A stretch of DNA of 51,305 nt from Paracoccus luteus. GTDB lineage: Bacteria; Pseudomonadota; Alphaproteobacteria; Rhodobacterales; Rhodobacteraceae. Below are positions 32,892 through 42,175 of this stretch, piece by piece. The position numbers were made by a program, and so were the translations under genes. Under the pieces are notes generated by a model. That model searched no databases and had not been told where the DNA came from. It was given only the letters and a program-made list of their open reading frames with translations. Every line of letters starts with the position of its first letter. Position 1 is the first letter of the stretch. The stretch is taken from the NCBI RefSeq assembly GCF_004522155.1, contig NZ_SDEA01000013.1, positions 33,254 through 84,558 of the forward strand, read 5' to 3'.

Positions 32892-32932
32892 GTCTCCGTT
32901 GCTTCTCGGAGGGACCATCCCTCCGACGAGAC
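32892..32932 (-). promoter_or_regulatory. RBS-covering nested hairpin in the ssb leader (type B)
   Basis: Read on the minus strand: outer arm GAGAC-complement GTCTC (32928-32932) pairs with GAGAC (32892-32896), which includes part of the GGAG ribosome-binding site. Inside is TCGGAGGGA, loop TGG, TCCCTCCGA (32906-32926), a perfect nine-base stem. The same design, with other bases in the stems, precedes the small gene at 45436. Confidence 0.6.
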
Positions 32933-33087
32933 CCGGCCAAGGCCGTCGGGAGACTCCCGCAACTGCCGCCCTCGCGGCAGCTTGCCCCTAAGGCCCCAGG
33001 TGGGGCGGGCAGCCGCGCCCCGCGCGGCAACACGGCTGGGAGCCGCGGGGGTTGCTGGTGGAAACCGAGCGGACTTAGGGGATCAGT

Positions 33088-33514
33088 CAGTCGGAGGGAT
33101 TGGTGCTTTCGAGAGGGGATCGGAGACGCACAGCACGTTCATCGTCATTGCCGGCAACAGCGAACAGACAGGCCCCCGAAACCCGGATTATCCGGTGCCC
33201 CCACCGCTCACCCACCTTCTTACCGGCCACCCTTGCGCTCGCCGCCGGAAGGCCATGTCGTCCACGTCGAGAAGGAAACAGCTATCGGGTCCAGGGCACC
33301 GAATGGCACCGCGTTGCCCCGCTTCGACTGAGGAGGGCCCGGTCCAACGTCATTGCGCAAGGCGACAATGAAGGTGCTGGTTCGCGGCTGCACTCACGGA
33401 ACGGAGTGGACGGACGCGGCGGGCATTGACCGCTACGGCTGCGGAAATCATGCCGATGACAGATTTCCAAGCCGGGCGAAGGGGAACGAGGACGCCAAGG
33501 CAGCGATGACTTGA
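33088..33514 (+). pseudogene. Decayed inverted copy of ssb with its leader
   Basis: Plus-strand sequence that matches the minus-strand ssb in shifting frames: leader GTCGGAGGGATTGG and CGGAGAC (33089-33127), then IVIAGN (about 33141), SYRVQGTEWHRVA (about 33280), and KVLVRGCTHGTEWTDAAGID followed by RYGCGNHA (about 33371-33455), ending at TGA 33514. The usual ATG is replaced by ACG and several small insertions and deletions break the frame. It is head-to-head with the intact gene. No functional Ssb can be made from it. Confidence 0.85.
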
Positions 33515-33543
33515 TCACCCGGAACTGGGAGGGAACCCGGAAG

Positions 33544-33565
33544 CCCGGCGGCGCAAGTCGCCGGG
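33544..33565 (+). terminator. Terminator-like hairpin after the decayed ssb
   Basis: CCCGGCG (33544-33550), loop GCGCAAGT, CGCCGGG (33559-33565). It is the diverged counterpart of the ssb terminator at 32441, showing that the duplication covered leader, gene and terminator. It also faces the convergent membrane-protein pseudogene. Confidence 0.6.
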
Positions 33566-33600
33566 TTCGTGCCTTGAAAGCGGAGGATCATCCCGCCGTT

Positions 33601-34016
33601 TCAGCGCGAGAAGACGGACTCCCCGAGGGCGTTCAGATTGATGACGGCCGAGACGCCGATGACAAGGCCTCCGATGCCGCCGAGCAGGTTGAGGGCGAGG
33701 TTCGAGTCGATGGCGTTCTTGGTGATGCCATAGACCGCGCATAGCCTGCGATGACGGCGGGCACTGCGAAGAGAGCCAGCGCGATGAAACGCAGAACGGG
33801 ATTCCGGGCGAAGCCGAGAACCAGGATCACCAGCGCGACCGACAGCAGGGCGGCTCCTGCGGCACTAAGGCCGGACAGCAGGACGCCGGCACCGGCACCC
33901 CAGGCAAGCTGAGCGGCGGTGATGGCGGTCATGACCGGCAGGGCATAGATCGCGAGATTCCAGGCAATCACGCAGGCGGTGAGGGTCAATGAGATGGCGA
34001 GCAGGATCAGCGTCAT
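33601..34016 (-). pseudogene. Small membrane protein with a C-terminal frameshift
   Basis: From ATG 34016 (SD GGAGG) the product has three to four hydrophobic segments (MTLILLAISLTLTACVIAWN; VLLSGLSAAGAALLSVALVI; LRFIALALFAVPAVIAGYA). At about 33736-33743 the frame breaks. The original frame runs on as SPRTPSTRTSPSTC, but a different frame encodes VYGITKNAIDSNLALNLLGG, then IGGLVIGVSAVINLNALGES and VFSR, ending at 33601, which continues the membrane protein naturally. A one-base deletion or a sequencing error would explain it. The function of the intact family is unknown to me. Confidence 0.75.
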
Positions 34017-34145
34017 GGAAACCTCCAGCGAAACGGTTGAGTTGCGCGACAGGCTGCCGGAAGATGCGCTCCGCCTGCGACTATGCTGCTTCGCCGGTTC
34101 TTCAAGGATGCTCCATCAAAGGCGGATACGGGCCAACTGTCAAGG

Positions 34146-34169
34146 TTTGGCGGCCTTTCAGCCGCCAAA
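34146..34169 (-). terminator. Hairpin downstream of the DUF2493 gene
   Basis: TTTGGCGGC (34146-34154) and GCCGCCAAA (34161-34169) form a perfect nine-base stem about ten bases past the stop. A second stem (GGCGGCGC / GCGCCGCC, 34171-34190) overlaps the stop codon. The T tract is weak. Confidence 0.5.
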
Positions 34170-34178
34170 CGGCGGCGC

Positions 34179-35114
34179 TTACGCGCCGCCGTCGAACTTC
34201 ATGACCGGGATGCCGAGCTTGCGGGCCTTGTCCGCGAGGTTCTCCTGGATCCCGGAGCCGGGGAAGACGAGGATGCCGACCGGCAACACGTCCAGCATGG
34301 CATCGTTGCGCTTGAAGGGCGCCGCCTTGCCGTGCTTCGTCCAGTCGGGCCGGAAGGCGACCTGCGGCACCTTGCGGTGATCGGCCCAGCGGGAGGCGAT
34401 CAGTTCCGCCCCCTTCGGCGAGCCGCCGTGCAACAAGACCATGTCCGGGTGCTTGGCATGGACCTGATCGAGTTTCGCCCAGATCAGGTGGTGATCGTTG
34501 AAGTCGGCGCCGCCGGTCAGGGCGACCTTCGGACCGGCGGGCAGCATCACCTCGGTCTCCGCCCGGCGTTTCGCGGCAAGGAAGTCGCGGCTGTCGATCA
34601 TCGCGGCGGTCAGGTTGCGATGGTTGACCATCGAGCCGGTGCGGGGCCGCCAGGCGCTGCCGGTGTGGTGCTCGAAAGCCTCGGCGGCGATGTCGCGGAA
34701 GAGTTCCATGCTGGCGCGCCGTTCGATCAGGGTCTGCCCCTCTGCCGTGAGGCGTTCGAGTTCGACCGACTTCACCTCGCTGCCGTCCTGTTCCCGCTGA
34801 AGCCGGCGCTGCGCCTGTTCGTTCATGTCCAGATCGCGTTCCACCCGGCTGGTGGCGCGGTGGAAGAGATTGACGGCTCCCCAGAGCAGCTCTTCGAGAT
34901 CGGGCTCAAGCCGGGTATCACTGAGCGTCGCGACGAGGGCATCGAAGATATCTGTGACGGCGGCGGCGACGGTATTGCCCTCGGGCAGCGGCCTGGGATC
35001 GGGTTCGTCCTGGAACGGGCGCCAGCCGTAGAGCTGGAGTTCGGTGAGGGCGTGATCGGTCTGGGAGGAGGTGTGGACCGGCTCGTCGCCTGCGTATTCG
35101 GTTTCGCGTGTCAT
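34179..35114 (-). CDS. DUF2493 (SLOG-family) protein
   Basis: A 311-residue protein. ATG 35114 (MTRETEYAGDEPV) is chosen because GAAGG lies nine bases upstream; an ATG three codons earlier abuts that SD. The N-terminal two thirds are helical (LEELLWGAVNLFHRATSRVE; MNEQAQRRLQREQDGSEVKS). The C-terminal third is a Rossmann-like SLOG domain: VALTGGADFNDHHLIWAKLD, VLLHGGSPKGAELIASRWA and GILVFPGSGIQENLADKARK. Known: SLOG/DprA-like domains bind nucleotides or nucleic acid and occur in mobile-element and conflict systems. The exact role is unknown. Confidence 0.85.
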   Translation of the reverse strand: MTRETEYAGDEPVHTSSQTDHALTELQLYGWRPFQDEPDPRPLPEGNTVAAAVTDIFDALVATLSDTRLEPDLEELLWGAVNLFHRATSRVERDLDMNEQAQRRLQREQDGSEVKSVELERLTAEGQTLIERRASMELFRDIAAEAFEHHTGSAWRPRTGSMVNHRNLTAAMIDSRDFLAAKRRAETEVMLPAGPKVALTGGADFNDHHLIWAKLDQVHAKHPDMVLLHGGSPKGAELIASRWADHRKVPQVAFRPDWTKHGKAAPFKRNDAMLDVLPVGILVFPGSGIQENLADKARKLGIPVMKFDGGA

Positions 35115-35450
35115 CGGGTGCATCCTTCGTCTGGAGACCGCGCCCATCGCGGCCTTCGCAGGCGTCGAAGCGCACGGGCGGGACGGGTTGGCAGCCCTCG
35201 CCCGCTCCGCGAGGGCCTTGATGGCCGGGTGCGGGCTATTTTGACTTTCGCGATGCAAAGGCGGGGCTCGCCCCGCCGGCGGAAAATAGTCCGCTCCCGG
35301 CCATTGCCTGCCCGGCCCGCTTGTGCGCCGATCGCCCTCTCAGAAGGCCGTGGGCGCGGGACTCTCCGACGCAGGATGCGTCTGCCGTTGACAGGTGAGC
35401 GAAACCGGCAGGCGACGAGCCGGGCCGCGCCTCCGGGGCCGATTACACCC
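35115..35450. other. Intergenic region with a strong hairpin
   Basis: About 336 bases between the Toprim gene and the DUF2493 gene. It contains the stem GCCCTCG / CGAGGGC (about 35196-35218) and several GC-rich palindromes, but no gene. It is presumably the leader of the DUF2493 gene. Confidence 0.4.
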
Positions 35451-36497
35451 TTACCCCTCCATGAACCGGCGGGCGTCTTCAGGACGAAGCTGATCCTTCA
35501 GCGCCGCGCGGAGGGCGTCGGTGCCGTGGCGTCGCAGATCGTCGTTGAAATCGCCCTCGCGCGGCGTGAGCGATATCGCTTCGATCCCGATACTCGCTGC
35601 TCTGGCGAGCAGGCTGTCTCTGGCGCCGTCCCCTGCGGGGTCACGATCCCTGAGGACATAGAGCCGGCGCAGCGACGGCGGGAACAGGACGGCGGCGAGG
35701 TGAGCGGCCGAAAGCGCCGCCAGCATCGGCATGCGGGGTAGAACCTGACGGGGCGACAGCACGGTCTCGATGCCCTCGCCGACGGCGAGCACCTCATCGG
35801 CGGTGCCGAAACGCACCGCATGGCCGAGAAGGTCGCCCATCGCCCGCCGCGGTGTCTCGACAGCCGCCTTGCCCGAACCGTCGGGCGCGAGCCAGGTGCG
35901 ATGCGCGCCGGTCTGATGGCCGGCCAGATCGGTGACGGCTGCAACGAGCGCCGGCCTGATCTCGGTGCGCGAACGCCCGTCAGGTCTATAGTAGCACCGG
36001 GGATGGAAGCGCAGCGCGGCGGTGCCGGAGAGGGAGGTGATCGCCCGACCGCTGAGGTAGATCTCCGCGAGCGTGCCGCAGATCGGCTGCGCCATGGCGA
36101 AGAGGCGGCGCGACGCTTCGGGCGAACCGGATGCCATGCTGGACGTGTTGCCGGTCGGCGTCCTCGCCTTTTCCGGCTCGGGATGCGGGAGAGCGAGGAA
36201 ACGGCGCGCTTCCTCGGCCACGTCTCTGAAGTCGACCAGCCCGAGCGTCTCGCGGATGACGTCGAGAAGGTCGCCATGCTCTCCGGTCGCAGCATCGGTC
36301 CACTTCCCTGCCGCTCCCTTGCCGGAGTCCGGCCCAATCAGGCGGACGAACATGGAGCGGCCGGGCGTGTTCTGCACATCCCCGACCAGCCAGTATCGTC
36401 CGGCGCGATGACCGGACGACAGATAGTGACGGCAAACCGCCTCGGCCTCCCGGCCAAGGCGGATCGCCAGTTCGGAGGCATCGTGACGGGGCATCAC
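35451..36497 (-). CDS. Toprim-domain protein (primase-like)
   Basis: A 348-residue protein starting MMPRHDASELAIRLGREAEA. Seen: a zinc-poor N-terminal region as in phage/element primase-like proteins (GRYWLVGDVQNTPGRSMFVR; DLLDVIRETLGLVDF), then a Toprim domain with the catalytic Glu in AVGEGIETVLS and DRDPAG (LRRLYVLRDRDPAGDGA). Known: Toprim domains cleave or join phosphodiester bonds in primases and topoisomerases. Its ATG overlaps the stop of the helicase-methyltransferase gene, so the two are one operon. Priming of the incoming strand is a reasonable guess. Confidence 0.85.
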   Translation of the reverse strand: MMPRHDASELAIRLGREAEAVCRHYLSSGHRAGRYWLVGDVQNTPGRSMFVRLIGPDSGKGAAGKWTDAATGEHGDLLDVIRETLGLVDFRDVAEEARRFLALPHPEPEKARTPTGNTSSMASGSPEASRRLFAMAQPICGTLAEIYLSGRAITSLSGTAALRFHPRCYYRPDGRSRTEIRPALVAAVTDLAGHQTGAHRTWLAPDGSGKAAVETPRRAMGDLLGHAVRFGTADEVLAVGEGIETVLSPRQVLPRMPMLAALSAAHLAAVLFPPSLRRLYVLRDRDPAGDGARDSLLARAASIGIEAISLTPREGDFNDDLRRHGTDALRAALKDQLRPEDARRFMEG

Positions 36498-39400
36498 GCG
36501 GCCTCCCGCTCACCGATGCGCTCGACCGGCCAGCGGTCGAAGAGCTTGCCGATAATGGCCGGACCCTGTGCGCCGACCGGCACGAAGAAGCGCAGCTTCC
36601 AGGAGATGATCTCGTGGAAGAGGCCATAGGCAGTGAGGCGCTGGCGCATCGTGTCGGTGAAGCCCGATAGCTCGATCCGGTTCGCCCCCATGACGCGGAC
36701 CCGGCGAAGCTGGAGGCCCTCGGAGAGATCGAGGATCGTCCTGCCTTCCATCAGCGCCGCGAAGGCATCCTCCGGCGTGACCGATGCGATGCCCGTTGTG
36801 GTGGCGTTCGCGGCCCAGGCCGGCGAGACCTTGCGGCCGATGATGCGCTCGCCGGCATCCGTCTGGAGCCGATAGACGCGGGTGGAGTCGTTCGGCAGCC
36901 GCTTCCAGATCGGCAGCAGCAGACCCGTCACCATATGCAGCGTGCTGTCGGCGAACTCGGGCACCTCGGCGACCTCTGCCCCCCAGGCCGAGGCGAATGC
37001 GTCGCGGTCAGCCTCGACCCAATGGGTCTCGCCCATCATCCTGACCGGCACGTTATGGGCCTCCATCGGCCGGATCAGGCGGACGCGGCGCTCGATCTCG
37101 CCATCGTCCAGCATGGTGCTGGTGGTCGGGATCTGCACCGCCGCGCGGCCGGAGCGTTCGTTGATCAGCAGCTTGGCGCGCGGGTCGTCGAGTTCGGCCA
37201 GGGCGGCATCGAGCGTCACCGGCCGGTTGCGCTTGCGTTCGGTGATCGTCAGCAGGCTGGTTTCCGCCCCGGTGCGGGGATGGGTGTAGATCACCTGGCG
37301 GTCGGTGACGGCGAAGCTCTCGGCGCGCAGGGTCTCCAGCCCGGCGTCATAGGTGCCGGACGCAATGGCGCCCTCGATGCGGGCCGTCAGCAGCCCTTCA
37401 AAGGCGGTGAAAAGGACGCCTTGAAGCTCGATGGTCAGCGCCAGCAGCCGGTTCAGAAAGGTCGTGATGCCGGGCAGTTCGTCCTTGATGCCGTTGCTGT
37501 CCATCAGCTTCAGCCCGGTCGCAGCCTCGAACCGCTCAAGGCTGCAACCCTCGACCTTGCCGCGCACCAGCAGGAGATAAAGCTGGCGCAGCGCATCGCG
37601 CGCGTAATGCGATTCAAGGTTGTCCTCGGGCCGGAACAGGCCCTGGCCGCCGGTCTGGCGCTGACCGCGCGTGATCGCGCCCAGCGTGTCGAGACGGCGG
37701 GCGATGGTCGACAGGAACCGTTTCTCGGCCTTCACATTGGTCGAGATCGGGCGGAACAGTGGCGGCTGCTTCTGGTTCGTCCTGTGCGTCCGACCGAGGC
37801 CCTGGATGGCGGCATCGGCTTTCCAGCCTGCTTCGAGCAGGTAATGGACGCGCAGCCGGGTGTTCCTGGCCGAAAGCTCGGCGTGATAGGAGCGCCCGGT
37901 GCCGCCGGCGTCCGAAAAGACCAGCACGCGCTTGGCATCGTCCATGAACGCCTGGGTCTCGGCCAGATTGGCCGAACCAGCACGGTTCTCGACCACCAGG
38001 CGGTCGATGGTGACGCTACGCTTGCGGACGATGCGGCGCGAGCGGCCCGTCACCTCGGCCACCGTGTCGGTGCCGAAATGCTGGATGATCTGGTCCAGCG
38101 CGCCGGGAACCGGCGGCAGGCTGGCAAGGCTGGCGATCATCTCGTCGCGCCGCGCCACGGCCTCCCGGCTCTCGACCGGCTGGCCGTCACGATAGACCGG
38201 GCGCGAGGACAGGTTGCCCTCCGAGTCGGTGAACGGCTCGTAGAGCTGGACCGGGAAGGAATGGGCAAGGTAGTCTAGGACATATTCGCGCGGAGACAGG
38301 TCCATTTTCAGGTCGCCCCATTCCTCGGTGGGGATTTCCGCCAGCCGCCGTTCCATGAGTGCCTCACCGGTCGAGACGATCTGGATGACGGACGAATGCC
38401 CCGCTTCCAGATCGCTGGTGATCGACCTGATCAGCGTTGGAGTCTTCATCGAGGTCAGCAAGTGGCCGAAGAAGCGCTGCTTGGCGGACTCGAAGGCCGA
38501 GCGCGCGGCGGACTTGGCCTGCCGGTTCAGCGTCCCCGAGCCGCCCTCGCCGCCGGTGATATTGGCGGCCTGCATCGCGGCATCGAGATTGTTATGGATG
38601 ATGGCGAAGGCATCGGCATAGCTGTCGTAGATGCGGACCTGTTCCGGCGTCAGCTCGTGATCGAGCAACTCATATTCGACGCCTTTGAACGAGAGGGAGC
38701 GGGCGGTGTAGAGGCCGAGGGCGCGCAGGTCGCGCGCCAGCACCTCCATGGCGGCGACGCCTCCGGCCTCGATCGCCTCGATGAACTCGGCGCGTGTCGA
38801 GAACGGGAAATCCTCGCCACCCCAGAGGCCCAACCGCTGCGCATAGGCGAGATTGTGAACCGTCGTCGCCCCGGTGGCCGAGACATAGACCACGCGGGCC
38901 TGCGGCAGGGCATGCTGGAGGCGCAGCCCGGCGCGGCCCTGCTGGCTCGCCGCGACGTCGCCGCGTTCTCCCTTGCCACCTGCGGCGTTCTGCATCTGGT
39001 GTGCCTCGTCGAAGATAATGACTCCATCGAAATCGGAGCCCAACCATTCGACGATCTGCTTGACGCGCGAAACCCTTTTTCCGCGATCGTTGGAGCGCAG
39101 CGTAGCATAGGTTAAAAATAGGATGCCTTCGTTCAGGGTGATGGGCTTGCCCTGCGGGAAGCGTGACAGCGGCGTGACCAGCAACCGCTCCATGCCGAGG
39201 GCCGACCAGTCGCGCTGCGCGTCCTCAAGCAGCTTGTCGGATTTGCTGATCCAGACGGCCTTGCGTCGCCCTTGCAGCCAATTGTCGAGGATGATCGCTG
39301 CCGATTCCCGGCCCTTGCCGACGCCGGTGCCGTCCCCGATCATGAAGCCCTGCCGGAAACGGATGGCGTTCGTGGCGTCCTCCGGTGCGGCCGACAGGGT

Positions 39401-40843
39401 GTCGAAGGTATCGTCCACCGTCCAGGCTCCGGCGAGGAATCCACCGTGGGCTTCGCCGGCATAGATCACCGTCTCCAATTGTGCCTCGGACAGTTTGCCG
39501 AGAGTGCCCTCGGGCAGCACCGGCCGGTAGCTCGGCTTCGGTGGCGCGATGCTCGCCATCGAGGCGGATTGCACGAGCTGGGTCGGATGCGCCTGCGCCC
39601 CGGCGATGCGGATAGTCTGAAGCCCGTAGTCCTCATAGATCGCATCGGAGAGGCGGCCGTCCTCCGTCGGCGCCCAATCCACGGTCTCATAGGCGAGCGG
39701 CACCCCGTCCGGCTCGGCCAGCGGCGCGGCGGGTGCGGGTTTCGCGGCGCGGTTGACGTAGCCGCGCACGGTGCGCGGCGCGGCCTCTCGTGCCACCGGC
39801 ACGGTCAGGCCGGGATCGACCGGAAGCCGGGCCGGAAGCTGATCGGCCAGCCAGCCCATCAGCGTGGCGACATCCGGTGCGACACCTGGGGCGGTCGGGA
39901 AGACCGCCGGATCTTCGGCGGGCAGCTTGTCGATGACGGTGAGCCTTGTCGGAACGGTCGTGCCGTGCTTGGCATAGACGGAACCGTCGATGGCGGCGGA
40001 GAAAGTGACGCGGCCGCGTTCCTGCAGCCGGGTCCAGGAGGCGGTCCAGGCCGGATTGTCGGGCGCGAAGCTCGCCCCGGTGATCGTGACGAGCCGCCCG
40101 CCTGGCGCCAGGCGCGCCAGCGCCGAAGCGACATGGCGAAAGGCGGCGTCAGCCATGCGGCCCTCGACATTGGCCATGACCGAGAACGGCGGATTCATCA
40201 GCACCACGGTCGGGACGAGGCCGGGATCAAGATGATCGTCGATCTGGGCTGCATCGAACCGGGTGACGGAAAGGGCCGGGAACAGGGAAGAGAGAAGACC
40301 GGCGCGCGCCTCGGCAAGTTCGTTGACGAGCAGGGTGCCACCGGCGATCTCGGCCAGGATGGCGAGGAGCCCGGTCCCGGCCGAGGGCTCCAGCACCCGG
40401 TCGGCGGGCGTGATCGCCGCCGCCGTCATCGCCGCGAAGCCGAGCGGGATCGGGGTTGAGAACTGCTGGAAGGTCTGGGCTTCCTCCGACCGGCGCGTAT
40501 GCGTCGGCATCAGGCCGGCGACCTTGCCAAGCTGCGGCAGGATCGCCGCCGGAGACCCGGCCTTGCGGAAAAGCGCTTTGCCGTATTTGCGCAGGAAGAG
40601 GACGGTCGCCGCCTCGCAGGCGTCATAGGCCAGCTTCCAGGTCCAGGCGCCGGTGGCATCGGAAGCGCCGAAGGCTGCTTCCATGGCACCACGCAGGGCG
40701 GCGGCATCGACGCGCTGGCCACGTTCGAGGTGCGGAAGCAGCAGTCCGGCAGCAGCGAAGACCTGCGCTGCGATTTCGGCGTCATGGGCGAGCGGAAGCG
40801 CCTCGGCAGCACTGGCCGCCGCGGATGCGGAAATCATGTTCAT
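36494..40843 (-). CDS. Methyltransferase-helicase of the strawberry-notch type
   Basis: A 1449-residue protein, the largest in the window. The N-terminal part is a SAM-dependent methyltransferase: VLEPSAGTGLLAILAEIAGG (motif I, about residue 146) and VVLMNPPFSVM (catalytic NPPF). The middle is a superfamily 2 helicase-like NTPase: MIGDGTGVGKGRESAAIILD (Walker A) and GVIIFDEAHQMQN (DEAH, about residue 600), VVYVSATGATT (motif III), and GLGRTHRTNQKQPPLF (motif VI). The last 400 residues are the strawberry-notch helicase C region. Known: such giants are common on plasmids, phages and integrative elements; an antirestriction or DNA-modifying role is suspected but unproved. Confidence 0.92.
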   Translation of the reverse strand: MNMISASAAASAAEALPLAHDAEIAAQVFAAAGLLLPHLERGQRVDAAALRGAMEAAFGASDATGAWTWKLAYDACEAATVLFLRKYGKALFRKAGSPAAILPQLGKVAGLMPTHTRRSEEAQTFQQFSTPIPLGFAAMTAAAITPADRVLEPSAGTGLLAILAEIAGGTLLVNELAEARAGLLSSLFPALSVTRFDAAQIDDHLDPGLVPTVVLMNPPFSVMANVEGRMADAAFRHVASALARLAPGGRLVTITGASFAPDNPAWTASWTRLQERGRVTFSAAIDGSVYAKHGTTVPTRLTVIDKLPAEDPAVFPTAPGVAPDVATLMGWLADQLPARLPVDPGLTVPVAREAAPRTVRGYVNRAAKPAPAAPLAEPDGVPLAYETVDWAPTEDGRLSDAIYEDYGLQTIRIAGAQAHPTQLVQSASMASIAPPKPSYRPVLPEGTLGKLSEAQLETVIYAGEAHGGFLAGAWTVDDTFDTLSAAPEDATNAIRFRQGFMIGDGTGVGKGRESAAIILDNWLQGRRKAVWISKSDKLLEDAQRDWSALGMERLLVTPLSRFPQGKPITLNEGILFLTYATLRSNDRGKRVSRVKQIVEWLGSDFDGVIIFDEAHQMQNAAGGKGERGDVAASQQGRAGLRLQHALPQARVVYVSATGATTVHNLAYAQRLGLWGGEDFPFSTRAEFIEAIEAGGVAAMEVLARDLRALGLYTARSLSFKGVEYELLDHELTPEQVRIYDSYADAFAIIHNNLDAAMQAANITGGEGGSGTLNRQAKSAARSAFESAKQRFFGHLLTSMKTPTLIRSITSDLEAGHSSVIQIVSTGEALMERRLAEIPTEEWGDLKMDLSPREYVLDYLAHSFPVQLYEPFTDSEGNLSSRPVYRDGQPVESREAVARRDEMIASLASLPPVPGALDQIIQHFGTDTVAEVTGRSRRIVRKRSVTIDRLVVENRAGSANLAETQAFMDDAKRVLVFSDAGGTGRSYHAELSARNTRLRVHYLLEAGWKADAAIQGLGRTHRTNQKQPPLFRPISTNVKAEKRFLSTIARRLDTLGAITRGQRQTGGQGLFRPEDNLESHYARDALRQLYLLLVRGKVEGCSLERFEAATGLKLMDSNGIKDELPGITTFLNRLLALTIELQGVLFTAFEGLLTARIEGAIASGTYDAGLETLRAESFAVTDRQVIYTHPRTGAETSLLTITERKRNRPVTLDAALAELDDPRAKLLINERSGRAAVQIPTTSTMLDDGEIERRVRLIRPMEAHNVPVRMMGETHWVEADRDAFASAWGAEVAEVPEFADSTLHMVTGLLLPIWKRLPNDSTRVYRLQTDAGERIIGRKVSPAWAANATTTGIASVTPEDAFAALMEGRTILDLSEGLQLRRVRVMGANRIELSGFTDTMRQRLTAYGLFHEIISWKLRFFVPVGAQGPAIIGKLFDRWPVERIGEREAA

Positions 40844-41069
40844 CGGGGGATTCCTCGGGAGAGCAGAAAGGATCGAGCCTGAGCGACGCTCTCTCTCGAC
40901 CGCACCGGCTCAAATCCCTTCCGGCCACCCTCTCCCTCTGAATTCCGCTGTAGCTGCGTTAATGACAAAGGCCCAGCCGTGAGGCGGGGCGCTATCAATA
41001 CTAATATCTACGAATGTCGTTGACGGAAGTTCGACGCATCCACTTGATTTTTTTCACCATGTGATGAGG
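40844..41069. other. Leader of the helicase-methyltransferase gene
   Basis: About 226 bases. A GAGCG-A-CGCTC hairpin (40881-40891) is flanked by TCGAG/CTCGA arms, and a CTCTCCCTCTG block lies further upstream. It is similar in layout to the type A leaders at 44801, 49396 and 50855 but too diverged to be counted with them. The base composition falls sharply beyond about 40980, where the low-GC segment with the bisphosphatase gene begins. Confidence 0.4.
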
Positions 41070-42080
41070 CTATTCATACTGCATGTCAGCGAGCCGCTCA
41101 ATTTCTTGACTGGAGCCAAGAGCAACACCGGTTCTCTGGTGAAGCGAATTAGGCTGAATATCGAGGATTCGCGATTTCCCATCTGTCGCTTTGCCGCCAG
41201 CCTGCTCAACCAGAAATGCGATTGGATTAGCTTCATACATAAGGCGAAGCTTTCCATTCTCCATTCGCGGTCGGCTATCACGGGGGTAGAGGAATACGCC
41301 GCCTTGCGTAAGTATGCGATGAACGTCGCCAACCATAGAGCCCATCCAGCGCATGTTAAAGTCACGTTGTCTGGGTCCGTCCGCTCCGGCCATTAGTTCA
41401 TCAATATACTTCCGAACGGGTAATTCCCAGTGCCGCTCATTCGCCATATTAATCGCGAATTCATTCGTTTCTGGTGGTATGGTCAGTCTTTCGGAGGTCA
41501 TCACCCACGAGCCCATCTCGCGGTCAAGAGAGAAAACATACACGCCGGTGCCAACTGTTAGCACAAGTAAGGTCTGCGGACCATAAATTGCATAACCGGC
41601 GGCAACTTGATTTCGGCCTGGCTGCAAAAAATCTGCTTCAATTACCTCGCGTCCAGCCGTCGATTCGGGTGCCTTTACAACCGAAAAAATTGTGCCGACG
41701 ATGCCGTTGACATCAATGTTGCTTGAGCCGTCAATCGGATCATAGATAAGTAGATACTCGCCTTTTGGTAGGCGATTCGGAATAGGGTGCAGGGTGTCCA
41801 TCTCCTCCGAAGCCATGGCCGCCAAATGACCACCCCATTCATTTGCCTCCAGCAAGATGTCGTTGGAGATCACGTCAAGCTTTTTCTGCACTTCTCCCTG
41901 CACATTTTCTTGCTCCAGTGATCCCAGAAGCCCCGATATCGCCCCCTTGTTAACTGTATGACCAATGACTTTACATGCGCGGGCCACTACCTCTATGAGA
42001 AGTCGCAACTGTGCGGGCATTGCATGTTCAAGCCTTTGTTGCTCAACCAAAAATTGCGTTAGCGTCTTGCGTCTATTCAT
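41070..42080 (-). CDS. fbp: Class I fructose-1,6-bisphosphatase
   Basis: A 336-residue enzyme hydrolysing fructose-1,6-bisphosphate to fructose-6-phosphate (gluconeogenesis, Calvin cycle). Seen: [20 protein letters not shown], the [20 protein letters not shown] segment, metal-binding [13 protein letters not shown], the [19 protein letters not shown] substrate region and the [14 protein letters not shown] box. All catalytic boxes and full length are present. The N-terminus is reminiscent of beta/gammaproteobacterial enzymes. GC is clearly lower (about 48-50%) than in the flanking genes, and an IS427-type element lies 95 bases upstream, so it looks like a recent import. It has no link to conjugation. 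Confidence 0.93.
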   Translation of the reverse strand: MNRRKTLTQFLVEQQRLEHAMPAQLRLLIEVVARACKVIGHTVNKGAISGLLGSLEQENVQGEVQKKLDVISNDILLEANEWGGHLAAMASEEMDTLHPIPNRLPKGEYLLIYDPIDGSSNIDVNGIVGTIFSVVKAPESTAGREVIEADFLQPGRNQVAAGYAIYGPQTLLVLTVGTGVYVFSLDREMGSWVMTSERLTIPPETNEFAINMANERHWELPVRKYIDELMAGADGPRQRDFNMRWMGSMVGDVHRILTQGGVFLYPRDSRPRMENGKLRLMYEANPIAFLVEQAGGKATDGKSRILDIQPNSLHQRTGVALGSSQEIERLADMQYE

Positions 42081-42175
42081 TCTCGGCGCTCCCTCGTGTT
42101 CGGAAACCTGTCGATAAGTAGTAGTCTACATCGGGCGCACAGGTCATGCCTGCCGCCATCGGTAGTCGGCTACTA

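Noticed and set aside
34083..35741. Plus-strand open frame of 552 codons across the DUF2493 and Toprim genes
   Set aside because: Runs through two real genes and the intergenic hairpins; antisense shadow.
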